Source of the DNA: Candidatus Zixiibacteriota bacterium
Lineage (GTDB): Bacteria; Zixibacteria; MSB-5A5; WJJR01
Length of the DNA stretch: 64,000 bases
Assembly: GCA_036397555.1 (NCBI GenBank)
Contig: DASWIS010000001.1
Span: 56,854 to 120,853 of the forward strand
Direction of reading: 5' to 3'
A model generated the notes under the pieces. It worked only from the letters and a program-made list of their open reading frames with translations. It was not told the origin of the DNA and did no database searches. Of the stretch, positions 21,161 through 28,768 are shown piece by piece (position 1 is the first letter of the stretch; the number at the start of each line of letters is the position of its first letter). A program made the position numbers and the translations under genes.

Positions 21161-21613
21161 TCAAACCCCGTCGGGGATCTCCGGCTCGACCAGTTTCGCC
21201 AAAAGTTCCAGCGACTCCTGCCAGCCGAGATAGCACGCCTCCGGAGGGATCATCTCTGGGACGTTTTCCTGGACGATATGCACCTCCGTGCCGCAGGAGA
21301 CTTTGGTCAATGTGTAGTTCGTGCGAATTTCGCCGGGGAGATTGGGATCGTCAAACACGTCGGTCGCAACAATGCGCTCCCCCGGCACAAGCTCCAGATA
21401 CTTTCCGCCGAACGCGTGGCTTTTGCCCGTGGAGAAATTCGTAAACGACATCTTGTAAGTGCCGCCCACCTTCGCATCGAGCTGATGGACCGTGCAGGTG
21501 AAGCCGTGCGGCGGGAGCCATTTGCAATTCGCAGCGGGGTCGAGGATCGCCTTGTAGACACGCATGGGCGGTGCTTTGAGCACCCGGTGCAGCCGGATCG
21601 TGTTCGTTGCCAC
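21161..21613 (-). CDS. SRPBCC/AHSA1-family protein
   Basis: A 150-residue START-like ligand-binding domain related to the Aha1 C-terminal domain. Recognisable features are LKAPPMRVYKAILDP, KWLPPHGFTC, DAKVGGTYKMSFTNFSTGKSHAFGGKYLEL, PGERIVATDVFD and the C-terminal helix GWQESLELLAKLVEPE. Ligand unknown. The GTG start has a strong ribosome-binding site (GGGAG, 7 nt upstream). It is 32 nt upstream of the DUF1801 gene and probably co-transcribed with it. Confidence 0.87.
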   Translation of the reverse strand: MATNTIRLHRVLKAPPMRVYKAILDPAANCKWLPPHGFTCTVHQLDAKVGGTYKMSFTNFSTGKSHAFGGKYLELVPGERIVATDVFDDPNLPGEIRTNYTLTKVSCGTEVHIVQENVPEMIPPEACYLGWQESLELLAKLVEPEIPDGV

Positions 21614-21815
21614 GGTTGGTCTCCCTGGAGAATTTGTGTTGTTGTAAAGCTCGTCCTATCCACTCGCCATTATTCTGTCAGACCATCCAGTATGTCTACG
21701 GATTTGCCGGGCATTCGGTCACAGGCAGGCTCAGCAGAAGCTTCGCCCTCCCATACATGGCACAAGGCGTCGAGACGTCTGCCGGGTCACATGGGAATTG
21801 CCGATTCTCATTCTG

Positions 21816-22229
21816 TCAGCCGCTCTTGTGCGTTTTCTCTGAGGAATTGTGGGTAATCGCCTCTCGAAGCAATGCCTTGAATGCCGTCTTGTCAATCTTG
21901 TCGCCCTCAAAAACGTCGATGGCGCGGCGCGTGTTCCCTTCGAGACTGGAATTGAACAGCCGCGAGGGATCCGCCAGTGCGGCGCCTTTGGCGAATGTAA
22001 GCTTCACCTTGTCCTTATAGGTTTCGCCGGTGCAGATGATCCCGTTGAGTGACCACACCGGAACCCCGCGCATCGCATTTGACGGCTTGCGCCATTTGAT
22101 CTCTTCGACAATGTCGGGATCTACCTGCCTGATCAGTGTGCGCACCGAAGCGAAGGACTTCTGCCGCCAGTCGTCTGCTCCCTTTGTCTTGGCGGCTTTC
22201 AGCTTTGGGGAGGTTCTCTTTGTGTTCAT
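21816..22229 (-). CDS. DUF1801-family protein, second copy
   Basis: A 137-residue protein of the DUF1801/YdhG-like group: VDPDIVEEIKWRKPSNAMRGVPVWSLNGIICTGETYKDKVKLTFAKGAALADPSRLFN, then a C-terminal segment with DVFEGDKIDKTAFKALLREAI. The ATG chosen has GGAG 8 nt upstream; a longer in-frame start at 22271 is less likely. It diverges from the AlkD gene and heads towards the AHSA1 gene, 202 nt away. Confidence 0.8.
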   Translation of the reverse strand: MNTKRTSPKLKAAKTKGADDWRQKSFASVRTLIRQVDPDIVEEIKWRKPSNAMRGVPVWSLNGIICTGETYKDKVKLTFAKGAALADPSRLFNSSLEGNTRRAIDVFEGDKIDKTAFKALLREAITHNSSEKTHKSG

Positions 22230-22431
22230 CGCGCGCACTCCGGGATGGATTCGAAAGCTCCTCCGGATCATGGTCCGGTTTCCTCAGGTTGAATGCACAG
22301 CCGAACGCCCAAGTCAATCACCTTAAATCATGTTTTGATTCCGGCTTCGTGCGCACTCATTTTTAGCGCCCCGACGGCGTCACCCGGGGCGGGTGATGCC
22401 GCATTAGTGCAACAATCATGCGAGACCATCC

Positions 22432-23136
22432 ATGCCACTCCGTGCTGTCCGGGCCGAGCTAAGGACCCTTGGGAATCAAAAGAAAGCCGACTTCCTTAGG
22501 GGATACTTCCTGCCGCCCAAGCCCGGGTATCGCCGGAATGATCGGTTTCGCGGGGTTCGTGTGCCGGTCACCCGCAAGCTGGCGCGCCAGTACCGCGACT
22601 TGCCGCTTCGCGAGGTGATTTCCCTGCTGGCGTCGACGTACCATGAAGACCGATTGCTGGCGCTCATCATCCTGACCGATCAATTCAAACGCGGCGACAA
22701 GGCGACTCAACGGCAAATCTACGACCTGTATCTCAATCACCGACGGCACATCAACAACTGGGATTTGGTCGATGCCTCGGCGCATTTGATCCTGGGGCCG
22801 TACTTAAACGACCGCAGCCGTGGCCCGTTGATGAAGCTGTCGCGTTCCGCAAGTCTCTGGGATCGGCGCATGGCGGTTCTCGCTTCGTATCATTTTATCA
22901 AACAGGGCGATTTTGCATCGACGCTCGCGCTCGCGAAGATCCTGCTGCATGACGAGGAAGACCTGGTGCAAAAAGCGGTGGGCTGGATGCTCCGCGAGAT
23001 CGGCAACCGCGACCGTGCCACCGAGGAGGAGTTTTTGCGGGCGTTTTACAAAGAGATGCCGCGCACGATGCTGCGGTATGCGATCGAGAAGTTTCCCGCG
23101 AAGCGGCGCAAGGCGTACCTGGAGGGGAGAGTTTGA
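22432..23136 (+). CDS. alkD: DNA alkylation repair protein, AlkD family
   Basis: A 234-residue HEAT-repeat DNA glycosylase-like protein that removes bulky or positively charged alkylpurines. Family motifs are VRVPVTRKLARQYRDLP, INNWDLVDASAHLILGPYL, LWDRRMAVLASYHFIKQGDF, DLVQKAVGWMLREIGNRD and PRTMLRYAIEKFP. The conserved Trp and Asp of NNWDLVD and the Arg of WDRRMAVL are present, so the active cleft looks intact. The ribosome-binding site is weak. No neighbouring repair gene is visible. Confidence 0.93.
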   Translation: MPLRAVRAELRTLGNQKKADFLRGYFLPPKPGYRRNDRFRGVRVPVTRKLARQYRDLPLREVISLLASTYHEDRLLALIILTDQFKRGDKATQRQIYDLYLNHRRHINNWDLVDASAHLILGPYLNDRSRGPLMKLSRSASLWDRRMAVLASYHFIKQGDFASTLALAKILLHDEEDLVQKAVGWMLREIGNRDRATEEEFLRAFYKEMPRTMLRYAIEKFPAKRRKAYLEGRV

Positions 23137-23225
23137 TATCGACCCGGTGCGCCGCGCTGTCTCCCGACGGTCAACCCGAAGGCTGACCCGCACACCAATG
23201 GACGCGCGGACGGGGCTTGGCGCGA

Positions 23226-23696
23226 TTAGCCGCCTTGTGGGGCATACGACGTGACCCGATGATACTTGCCGCCCTGACGGAGCATCATCTTCTCCGTGAT
23301 GAACTCGCGGCGCAGCGTGCAGACATCGGGATGGAAGCGTCCGAGGATGGCGTTGACCTCTGGCTCGGTGTACACCTTGGTGGTGTCGAACTCGGTCAGC
23401 AGCCGTTCGAGAATGAATCGTCGTTTCTTGCGCTGTGCCGGAATCTCGACCAGACGGCCGTCGCGGAAAAACGAGCGTTCGGTCTTTTGACGCTCGGTCA
23501 GACGCCGCTGGTTGGAGCGTTCGGCCAGCCACGATGCCAACTCACGGTCGGCGACGCGCCAGTCTTTGCCGATCTTGTAGCCGGGAATCTCCCCGGACTG
23601 CAGCTTGCGCGCGACCACCTGAGGATGCAACTTGAGTGTCTCCGCCACCTCGGCGGCAGTGAGGAAGATGGTGTCTTGGAGGGTTGGGTTTGCCAT
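23226..23696 (-). CDS. Excisionase/MerR-type helix-turn-helix protein with DUF2087 domain
   Basis: A 156-residue likely transcription regulator. The N-terminal helix-turn-helix of excisionase type (FLTAAEVAETLKLHPQVVARKLQSGEIPGYKIGKDWRV) reaches to about residue 50. The C-terminal DUF2087 domain reads FFRDGRLVEIPAQRKKRRFILERLLTEF, YTEPEVNAIL and DVCTLRREFI. An upstream in-frame start at 23714 is possible. An array of GTATAAT half-sites lies just upstream (23722-23746) and could be its own operator. It sits next to the IS1595-type transposase gene. Confidence 0.82.
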   Translation of the reverse strand: MANPTLQDTIFLTAAEVAETLKLHPQVVARKLQSGEIPGYKIGKDWRVADRELASWLAERSNQRRLTERQKTERSFFRDGRLVEIPAQRKKRRFILERLLTEFDTTKVYTEPEVNAILGRFHPDVCTLRREFITEKMMLRQGGKYHRVTSYAPQGG

Positions 23697-23721
23697 CGAG
23701 AGATCCCTGTGCAATTAGTGT

Positions 23722-23746
23722 ATTATACGGTATAATGGAGTATAAT
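23722..23746. promoter_or_regulatory. GTATAAT half-site array upstream of the HTH-DUF2087 gene
   Basis: A perfect inverted repeat ATTATAC-G-GTATAAT (23722-23736) is followed by a third half-site GTATAAT (23740-23746), exactly one helical turn after the previous half-site. On the minus strand the first half-site contains TATAAT, which could be the -10 box of the HTH-DUF2087 gene, so a bound repressor would block it. The second and third half-sites carry TATAAT on the plus strand. Confidence 0.5.
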
Positions 23747-23778
23747 GAAATATGTTTTCTAATTCTTCGACGGACATA

Positions 23779-24699
23779 TCACTCTACCGCAGTTTCCCGG
23801 ATTTTAGGATCGGCTGTCCGGCGTTCAGAGTCAAAGCCATTCTCGCAGTTGGCAAACACGGACCGAAAGCCGTCTCCGTTGTGATTGATCCTGAAAGCGA
23901 CCTCATCGCAATACCGTTGGGCATATTTGCGCCCGATCTTGTGATAAACCCCATAGCGCCCACGTTTTAGGACAGCCCACAGCGATTCGACGCCGTTGCA
24001 GTGGGTCCCTTGGTCGTCTACGTATTCAGTCGCGTGTTGCACGGCACGATGTCTAAAACCTCGTAGCCCGATGCGCTTGTAGAGAAACCCCTCATCGGTG
24101 TGCAACATCGACATACGGCGGACATTTGCCTCAATGATCGGGAACACGGTTGACTGCTTTGTATCCGGCACAATCTTGATCCGCGCTTCGCCGCGTCGTT
24201 GCCTCATTCCAAATGCGACGACATGGGTCAATGGGTCCGATCCGCCTTTCCTCGTTCGCTTCTCGCCTTTGCTATCGGGTTTCCGGCACTTGACGTAGGT
24301 CTCATCCATTTCAACAGTCCCGGCCAGCTTGTGACGGTTACCGTTCGCCATGGCCTTGCGGATGCGATGGAGCATTGACCAGCACGTTTTGTAGGGCAGT
24401 CCGAGATCGCGGGCCAGTTGCTTCGCCGGATACCCTTTCCGACCGGACAGGATGAAATGGACCGCCAAGAACCACTTGGGCAATTCGACCTTGCTGTTGT
24501 GGAAAATCGTGCCAACAGTGGCGCGAAACTGAAAGTGACAATCCCGGCACTCCCACTTGTGGCGGGTCTCAATCCGGGTTAATGCGATTGATCCGCACCG
24601 CAGACAGGCGGGACCATCGGGCCAACGGTGTTGTTCTATGTATGCGAGACAGGCTTCGGTCGTACCGAAGCTGTCGATGACTTGAGGAATAGTAAGCAC
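23779..24699 (-). CDS. IS1595-family (ISXO2-like) transposase
   Basis: A 306-residue DDE-type transposase. The N-terminal zinc ribbon has CLRCGS and CRDCH (residues about 33-55). The ISXO2-like catalytic domain shows the first Asp in VEMDETYVKCRKP, the second in MLHTDEGFLYKRIG and the Glu region in NGVESLWAVLKRGRYGVYHKI. The first codon is GTG. The frame is uninterrupted, so the enzyme may be active. I could not find matching terminal inverted repeats or a target duplication around it. It marks the start of a more A/T-rich accessory stretch running to about 26460. Confidence 0.93.
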   Translation of the reverse strand: MLTIPQVIDSFGTTEACLAYIEQHRWPDGPACLRCGSIALTRIETRHKWECRDCHFQFRATVGTIFHNSKVELPKWFLAVHFILSGRKGYPAKQLARDLGLPYKTCWSMLHRIRKAMANGNRHKLAGTVEMDETYVKCRKPDSKGEKRTRKGGSDPLTHVVAFGMRQRRGEARIKIVPDTKQSTVFPIIEANVRRMSMLHTDEGFLYKRIGLRGFRHRAVQHATEYVDDQGTHCNGVESLWAVLKRGRYGVYHKIGRKYAQRYCDEVAFRINHNGDGFRSVFANCENGFDSERRTADPKIRETAVE

Positions 24700-24721
24700 C
24701 TGAAACTCGCTTGCTTTTGCA

Positions 24722-24769
24722 AGAGACAGGACGCTTACTTAGGGCTCAGCGGGTCGGCACCCTGTCTCT
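24722..24769. repeat. 9-bp inverted repeat upstream of the transposase gene
   Basis: AGAGACAGG (24722-24730) and CCTGTCTCT (24761-24769) are perfect inverted copies 30 nt apart. A smaller CTTGC-TTTT-GCAAG hairpin lies immediately before them, towards the transposase start. They may belong to the end of the insertion sequence, but no partner copy was found at the other side of the transposase gene. Confidence 0.45.
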
Positions 24770-24982
24770 GGCATGGTGTCCGGCTCTGGCGGTCCCGTCT
24801 GGTTGCACAGGCGGGCCGCCGTTAATTCATGCCCCCGTAAGGGGGATTGGGAAAGGGTGTTGGCGCGCGCGGCCAAACTGAGTAGAAGCAGACTACGTAG
24901 AACAATGGGCGACTCCTTTGATCTGCACGGTCACTGGTTTTGTCCGAATTGGGCCGCCAGTTGCTGCTGGCGGCCCGCTTTC

Positions 24983-25363
24983 TTATGGCGCTTTTTCAAT
25001 AAGCTTCCACGCACTACTGCCTCGATTGCCTCGGCGCTTGAAATAAAGTCCCTCGCCTTTCGTCAGATGCTCCCTCAAAGTCGTCCTTCCAATATCAATT
25101 CCGTATCTGTTTTTGAGTGCTTGTCTGATAAGGAGGTTTTTGACCCACATATTTCGCGGCATCACCGAGACTATCTTTGACGTGAGTTCCCCGTTCTGCG
25201 ATTGCGACTCAGGCCCATGAAGCAGGTCTGCCTGTTGCGCATGGGCCTGACTGCCTGCACGTTCAAGCTTAGCAGACAAGCGCTCGTAGTAGTCCTTTCG
25301 GCTCCGCACCCATCGCAGAAATTCCTCGTACTCCCCGTCCGTCAATCCCCTAACATCCACCAT
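24983..25363 (-). CDS. Unknown protein with winged-helix-like C-terminus
   Basis: A 126-residue protein I do not recognise. The N-terminal half is a charged helix (EYEEFLRWVRSRKDYYERLSAKLERAG). The C-terminal 60 residues (MWVKNLLIRQALKNRYGIDIGRTTLREHL, then GLYFKRRGNRGSSAWKL) have the layout of a winged helix with a basic wing. The ribosome-binding site is good (AAGGGGTG before ATG). It is co-oriented with the transposase and hicBA genes and has similar A/T-leaning codon use. It could be a small DNA-binding protein of a mobile element; that is inference. Confidence 0.6.
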   Translation of the reverse strand: MVDVRGLTDGEYEEFLRWVRSRKDYYERLSAKLERAGSQAHAQQADLLHGPESQSQNGELTSKIVSVMPRNMWVKNLLIRQALKNRYGIDIGRTTLREHLTKGEGLYFKRRGNRGSSAWKLIEKAP

Positions 25364-25503
25364 AAGATCACCCCTTCAGTGGGTAATACGTGGTCGCATC
25401 ACAATGATGTTTGATTGAACGTGCAAAAGTCAATAGAAAACGCTCAACAGTTTTATAACACATTGTGGTCCAACGCCAAACTGTTGGCACCCGATGCTTC
25501 TGT

Positions 25504-25704
25504 TTATATGTTGTTGAAAGTTTCCGAACTACAACCGGCTTGGCGAGCAATGCTTCGCAGGGTTCCGGGGGCGACATCTCCTCGACCCTTTGGCACAACT
25601 ACGATATGACCGGACTTGTTGTCCCAAATCTCATGGCGCCCGCCGGTGCGGACGCATTCATACCCAAGGGTACGGAGCTTTCTTCTGATTTCGCGCAATG
25701 TCAC
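25504..25704 (-). CDS. hicA: HicA-like toxin (mRNA interferase)
   Basis: A 66-residue HicA-fold protein. LREIRRKLRTLGYECVRTGGRHEIWDN contains the GG-x-H motif with the catalytic His near residue 23. IVVVPKGRGDVAPGTLRSIARQAGCSSE matches the conserved strand and C-terminal helix (P-K-G ... G-T-L-R-x-I-x-R-Q-A). In the family, HicA cleaves mRNA and is neutralised by HicB. It lies 27 nt downstream of the HicB-like gene, so the order here is antitoxin first. Confidence 0.85.
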   Translation of the reverse strand: MTLREIRRKLRTLGYECVRTGGRHEIWDNKSGHIVVVPKGRGDVAPGTLRSIARQAGCSSETFNNI

Positions 25705-25731
25705 GTTTGCCCACTGGATGTTGGCAAACTG

Positions 25732-26130
25732 CTATGCGCAAGCGGCTAATTGCGATGGGTCAATGGTCGTGCTGAAGGGCTGCAACCTCGATCTTGTGCG
25801 AGGTCTTTTTGTTTTGAGAGAACGGAGAGGGTCTAAGAATGAAGCTGTGTTAAACTCCTTGAGTACATCTTCACGCTTTACGAGTCGCGGGATATACTCG
25901 CCAATCTTGTCTGGGTAAGTCTCACAAACGTACTTTACGTACTCGAAGCAGAGTTCAATACAGGCATTTGCGGCCATCGAGGGTGTATCTCCCTCCGCCG
26001 CTATATCAAGGTCGATGCAGATCGAAACCCAGCGATCCCCCTCTTTCTTGACGAATCCACGAAGAAGAATGCCCCGGCCCGCCGCGGCGGGCTGACCAGT
26101 ATCGGATACGTGTTTCATAAACACTTCCAT
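25732..26130 (-). CDS. hicB: HicB-like antitoxin
   Basis: A 132-residue protein whose first 75 residues match the HicB partial-RNase-H-like fold: LRGFVKKEGDRWVSICIDLDIAAEGDTPSMAANACIELCFEYVKYV, with the typical xxDLDIAAEGDT core. The rest (EYIPRLVKREDVLKEFN and a basic tail) is unlike the usual ribbon-helix-helix or HTH DNA-binding tail, so autoregulation by this protein is uncertain. GGAGA stands 8 nt before the ATG. It is immediately upstream of hicA and behind a candidate promoter at 26260-26288. Confidence 0.78.
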   Translation of the reverse strand: MEVFMKHVSDTGQPAAAGRGILLRGFVKKEGDRWVSICIDLDIAAEGDTPSMAANACIELCFEYVKYVCETYPDKIGEYIPRLVKREDVLKEFNTASFLDPLRSLKTKRPRTRSRLQPFSTTIDPSQLAACA

Positions 26131-26465
26131 AGGCCATATCTCCGGCCCACTACCTTAAATCGGCAGAATGGGCACAAGGTTTCACCTTGACCGCGATTTC
26201 TGACAGTCGTATATCCTACAAGTGTTTATGGAGATCGTCTGCCGTCCCAGACTCACTGGAATTTACCTCAACTACAGTATATAGTCAAGAGCCATGACGC
26301 GACGTGGATGACATTTGTATCGACCGTGTGGGATACTATTCAACCCTGCCGTAGGGTGATAAATCCGTTCTTCGATAGAGTCCCCTGTATGCCTCAATCC
26401 GGCAATTCCATTGATTTCCCCAACTCATTGAATATCTTGAACCTACTCCAATCGGAGCGATCTTT
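26131..26465. other. Divergent intergenic region, 335 nt, between hicBA and the GAF-SpoIIE gene
   Basis: A/T-richer than its surroundings. It holds the candidate hicBA promoter (26260-26288). Facing right, TTGATT and TATCTT separated by 16 nt (within about 26412-26439) could be a weak promoter for the phosphatase gene. No coding frame with family resemblance is seen. Confidence 0.45.
26260..26288 (-). promoter_or_regulatory. Candidate sigma-70 promoter of hicBA
   Basis: On the minus strand TTGACT (26288-26283) is followed after exactly 17 nt by TAAATT (26265-26260), about 130 nt before the hicB ATG. It is the best -35/-10 match in the intergenic region. Confidence 0.45.
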
Positions 26466-27788
26466 GTGGCCGCGATCTTCAAGCAACAGAAAGAGGACAG
26501 TCTGACCGCCGACCCCTCAGAGCTCATCCGTCTGCGTGACGAAAACAGCCGTCTGCACCGCGCCGTCGAGGAGCTCTCCATTCTCAACGAAATCGCCCTG
26601 GCGATCAACTCTACCATGTCGCCGGAGGCGATCAACGAGTTGATCGTCAGCAAAGTGGTTAAACGACTGGGTGTCGAGCAGGGGGTGATCCACCTTTTCG
26701 GGGCCGATGCGGGAGATCCGACGAAAACCCTGATCCGCGTCATGCAGCAGGGCAAGGATGCCTTGCCGATGCGAATCGGACTGCAGATTACCGGCTGGAT
26801 GCACAAGAACCGCCGCCCGCTGGTCGTCAACGACATCACCAAGGACGAACGCTTTACCGGTTCGGACACGCGCGACCTGCGAATTCATTCGGTGCTCTCA
26901 GTGCCGCTGGAACTCAAGGGGCGGCTGATAGGGATCTTCAACCTCTTCAATAAACGCGAGGGGGAAATCACCAACGAGGACGCGCGACTGGCGGCGATCA
27001 TCGCGGCGCAATGTTCGCAGGTGATCGAGAACGCCCGGCTCTACCAGGAGGAGCAGAAACTGCAGCGGCTGCAGGATGATGTCCGTAACGCCACCACCAT
27101 TCAGCGGATGCTGCTGCCGCGCAAGATGCCGGAGATCGCCGGTTTGCAGTTGGCCGGGCAATCGCACCCGGCACGCGATGTCGGCGGCGACTACTTCGAC
27201 TTTATCGAATTGGAGTCGGGACGCTGGGGAATCGCCGTCGGCGACGTCTCCGGCAAAGGACTCCCGGCGGCATTGCTGATGGCCAATCTGCAAGCCACGA
27301 TGCAGGGATGCGCCCGCATCGCGGCCACGGTCGCCGATTGTATGAGCGCGGCCAACAAATTTCTGATTGCCTCGACTGATAATAAGACCTTCGTCACGCT
27401 ATTCTATGCCGTCTACGATCCCGCGTCGCGCACACTGACCTACTGCAACGCCGGGCACAATCCGCCGATGCGGTTCTCCGCCGACGGTAACATGACCTTG
27501 CTGGAAACCGGCGGCCCGCTCGCCGGGTGTTTCAGTTGGGCCGATTACAAAGAGGAAACCCTGACGCTGGGCGAGGGTGAAGCGATTGTCATCTACACCG
27601 ACGGTGTCACGGAAGCAGAAAGCCCGGCCGAAGAGCAGTATGGCGAAGAGCGTCTGGAGGAATTGCTCCGTACCGCCCGCACGCAGCAGGCGCAGCCGAT
27701 GCTGGAGCAAATCGTCAAGAGCGTGCTGACGTTTCAGCAGGATGCCCCGGTCATGGACGACATCACCGTCGTTTGCCTGCGCACATAG
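26466..27788 (+). CDS. GAF-domain PP2C/SpoIIE (RsbU-like) serine phosphatase
   Basis: A 440-residue cytosolic signalling phosphatase. A short coiled coil (RLRDENSRLHRAVEEL) precedes a GAF sensor domain (about 45-195, ending in LAAIIAAQCSQVIENARLY) and a PPM-type SpoIIE domain (about 235-438). Metal and catalytic motifs are visible: DVGGDYFDF, GDVSGKGLPAALLM, NAGHNPP, YTDGVTEA and MDDITVVCL. The family dephosphorylates anti-anti-sigma (STAS) proteins or controls general stress and other partner-switch pathways. No STAS or RsbW gene is nearby. The GTG start has GGAG 8 nt upstream. Confidence 0.93.
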   Translation: MAAIFKQQKEDSLTADPSELIRLRDENSRLHRAVEELSILNEIALAINSTMSPEAINELIVSKVVKRLGVEQGVIHLFGADAGDPTKTLIRVMQQGKDALPMRIGLQITGWMHKNRRPLVVNDITKDERFTGSDTRDLRIHSVLSVPLELKGRLIGIFNLFNKREGEITNEDARLAAIIAAQCSQVIENARLYQEEQKLQRLQDDVRNATTIQRMLLPRKMPEIAGLQLAGQSHPARDVGGDYFDFIELESGRWGIAVGDVSGKGLPAALLMANLQATMQGCARIAATVADCMSAANKFLIASTDNKTFVTLFYAVYDPASRTLTYCNAGHNPPMRFSADGNMTLLETGGPLAGCFSWADYKEETLTLGEGEAIVIYTDGVTEAESPAEEQYGEERLEELLRTARTQQAQPMLEQIVKSVLTFQQDAPVMDDITVVCLRT

Positions 27789-27862
27789 CCGACCGTGCAG
27801 GACTTCCCACTGAGCGCCGCCGATTCGAGTCCATGGAATCCACCAAGCCGAATTAGACGTAC

Positions 27863-28768
27863 ATGCTCAATTCATTATTGATCGCCGCACTGTGTGTGGT
27901 GTGGGGCGCGACGTGGGTGGCGATCAAGATCGGGCTGAGCGATTCGCCCCCCTTCTACGGCGCCGGGCTGCGGTTCCTGATTGCCTCGGCGATTCTCGGC
28001 GTATGGGTCTGGCGGATGCGTAAACCGTGGCCGGAACGCACAGCGCCCTGGGGTTGGATCGTTGTTGCGGGTCTCTTGATGTTTTTCGGTTCCTACGCGA
28101 CCGTCTACTACGTCGAACAGTATATCAATGCCGCACTGGCGGCGATTCTGTTTGCGTCATTTCCGTTTTTCGTAGCGGTCGGCGCGCATTTCTATCTGGA
28201 CAATGAGCGCCTGACGCCGGTCAAGACACTCGGGCTGGTCATCGGTTTCAGCGGGGTCATCGTTGTGTTCGGCGGCGGGACCACTGCGCCGGCCACCTCT
28301 CGCTGGTGGGCGCCCGCACTGATGCTTATTTCTCCCATTGCCTCCGCCATCGTGTCAATCGTCATCAAGAAACACCTGACCCGACATGACCCGTTCGTAC
28401 TCAACTTTATTCAGATGTCTTTGGGAACGCTGGTGCTGTTACCGGTCGCAGCCCTGGTCGAGGACATCGGAGATTTTCATTGGACGCAATCGGCTGTCGG
28501 TGCGCTGCTGTTCCTGTCGCTGTTCGGCTCTGTCTTCACCTTTGTGACGTACTATTACCTGTTGCGCATCATGGAGGCCAGCCGTCTATCGCTGATCGCA
28601 TTCGTCACGCCGATCGTGGCGACGCTCCTGGGATGGATCGTGCTGGATGAAAAACTCACACCGGCCACGCTGGTCGGTGCGACGTTGGTACTGGCCGGGA
28701 TCTGGATTGTAAACGTGATCGGCGCGCGACCGGGGGTTTCTCAGAAGTCGTATCCCCAACTGAAGTAG
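27863..28768 (+). CDS. EamA-family (DMT superfamily) transporter
   Basis: A 301-residue inner-membrane protein with ten predicted helices in two EamA repeats. The first starts LLIAALCVVWGATWVAIKIGL and the second APALMLISPIASAIVSIVIKKHL. Typical signatures are VWGATWVAIK, FVAVGAHFYLDNERLTPVKTLGLVIGFSGVIVVF and LLGWIVLDEKLTPATLVGATLVLAGI. Substrates of such drug/metabolite transporters cannot be predicted. Its last 28 nt overlap the 3' end of the convergent patatin gene. Confidence 0.92.
   Translation: MLNSLLIAALCVVWGATWVAIKIGLSDSPPFYGAGLRFLIASAILGVWVWRMRKPWPERTAPWGWIVVAGLLMFFGSYATVYYVEQYINAALAAILFASFPFFVAVGAHFYLDNERLTPVKTLGLVIGFSGVIVVFGGGTTAPATSRWWAPALMLISPIASAIVSIVIKKHLTRHDPFVLNFIQMSLGTLVLLPVAALVEDIGDFHWTQSAVGALLFLSLFGSVFTFVTYYYLLRIMEASRLSLIAFVTPIVATLLGWIVLDEKLTPATLVGATLVLAGIWIVNVIGARPGVSQKSYPQLK

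Noticed and set aside
23690..24800. Complete insertion sequence with terminal inverted repeats and target duplication
   Set aside because: No matching end pair could be found by eye, so only the transposase gene and local repeats are annotated.
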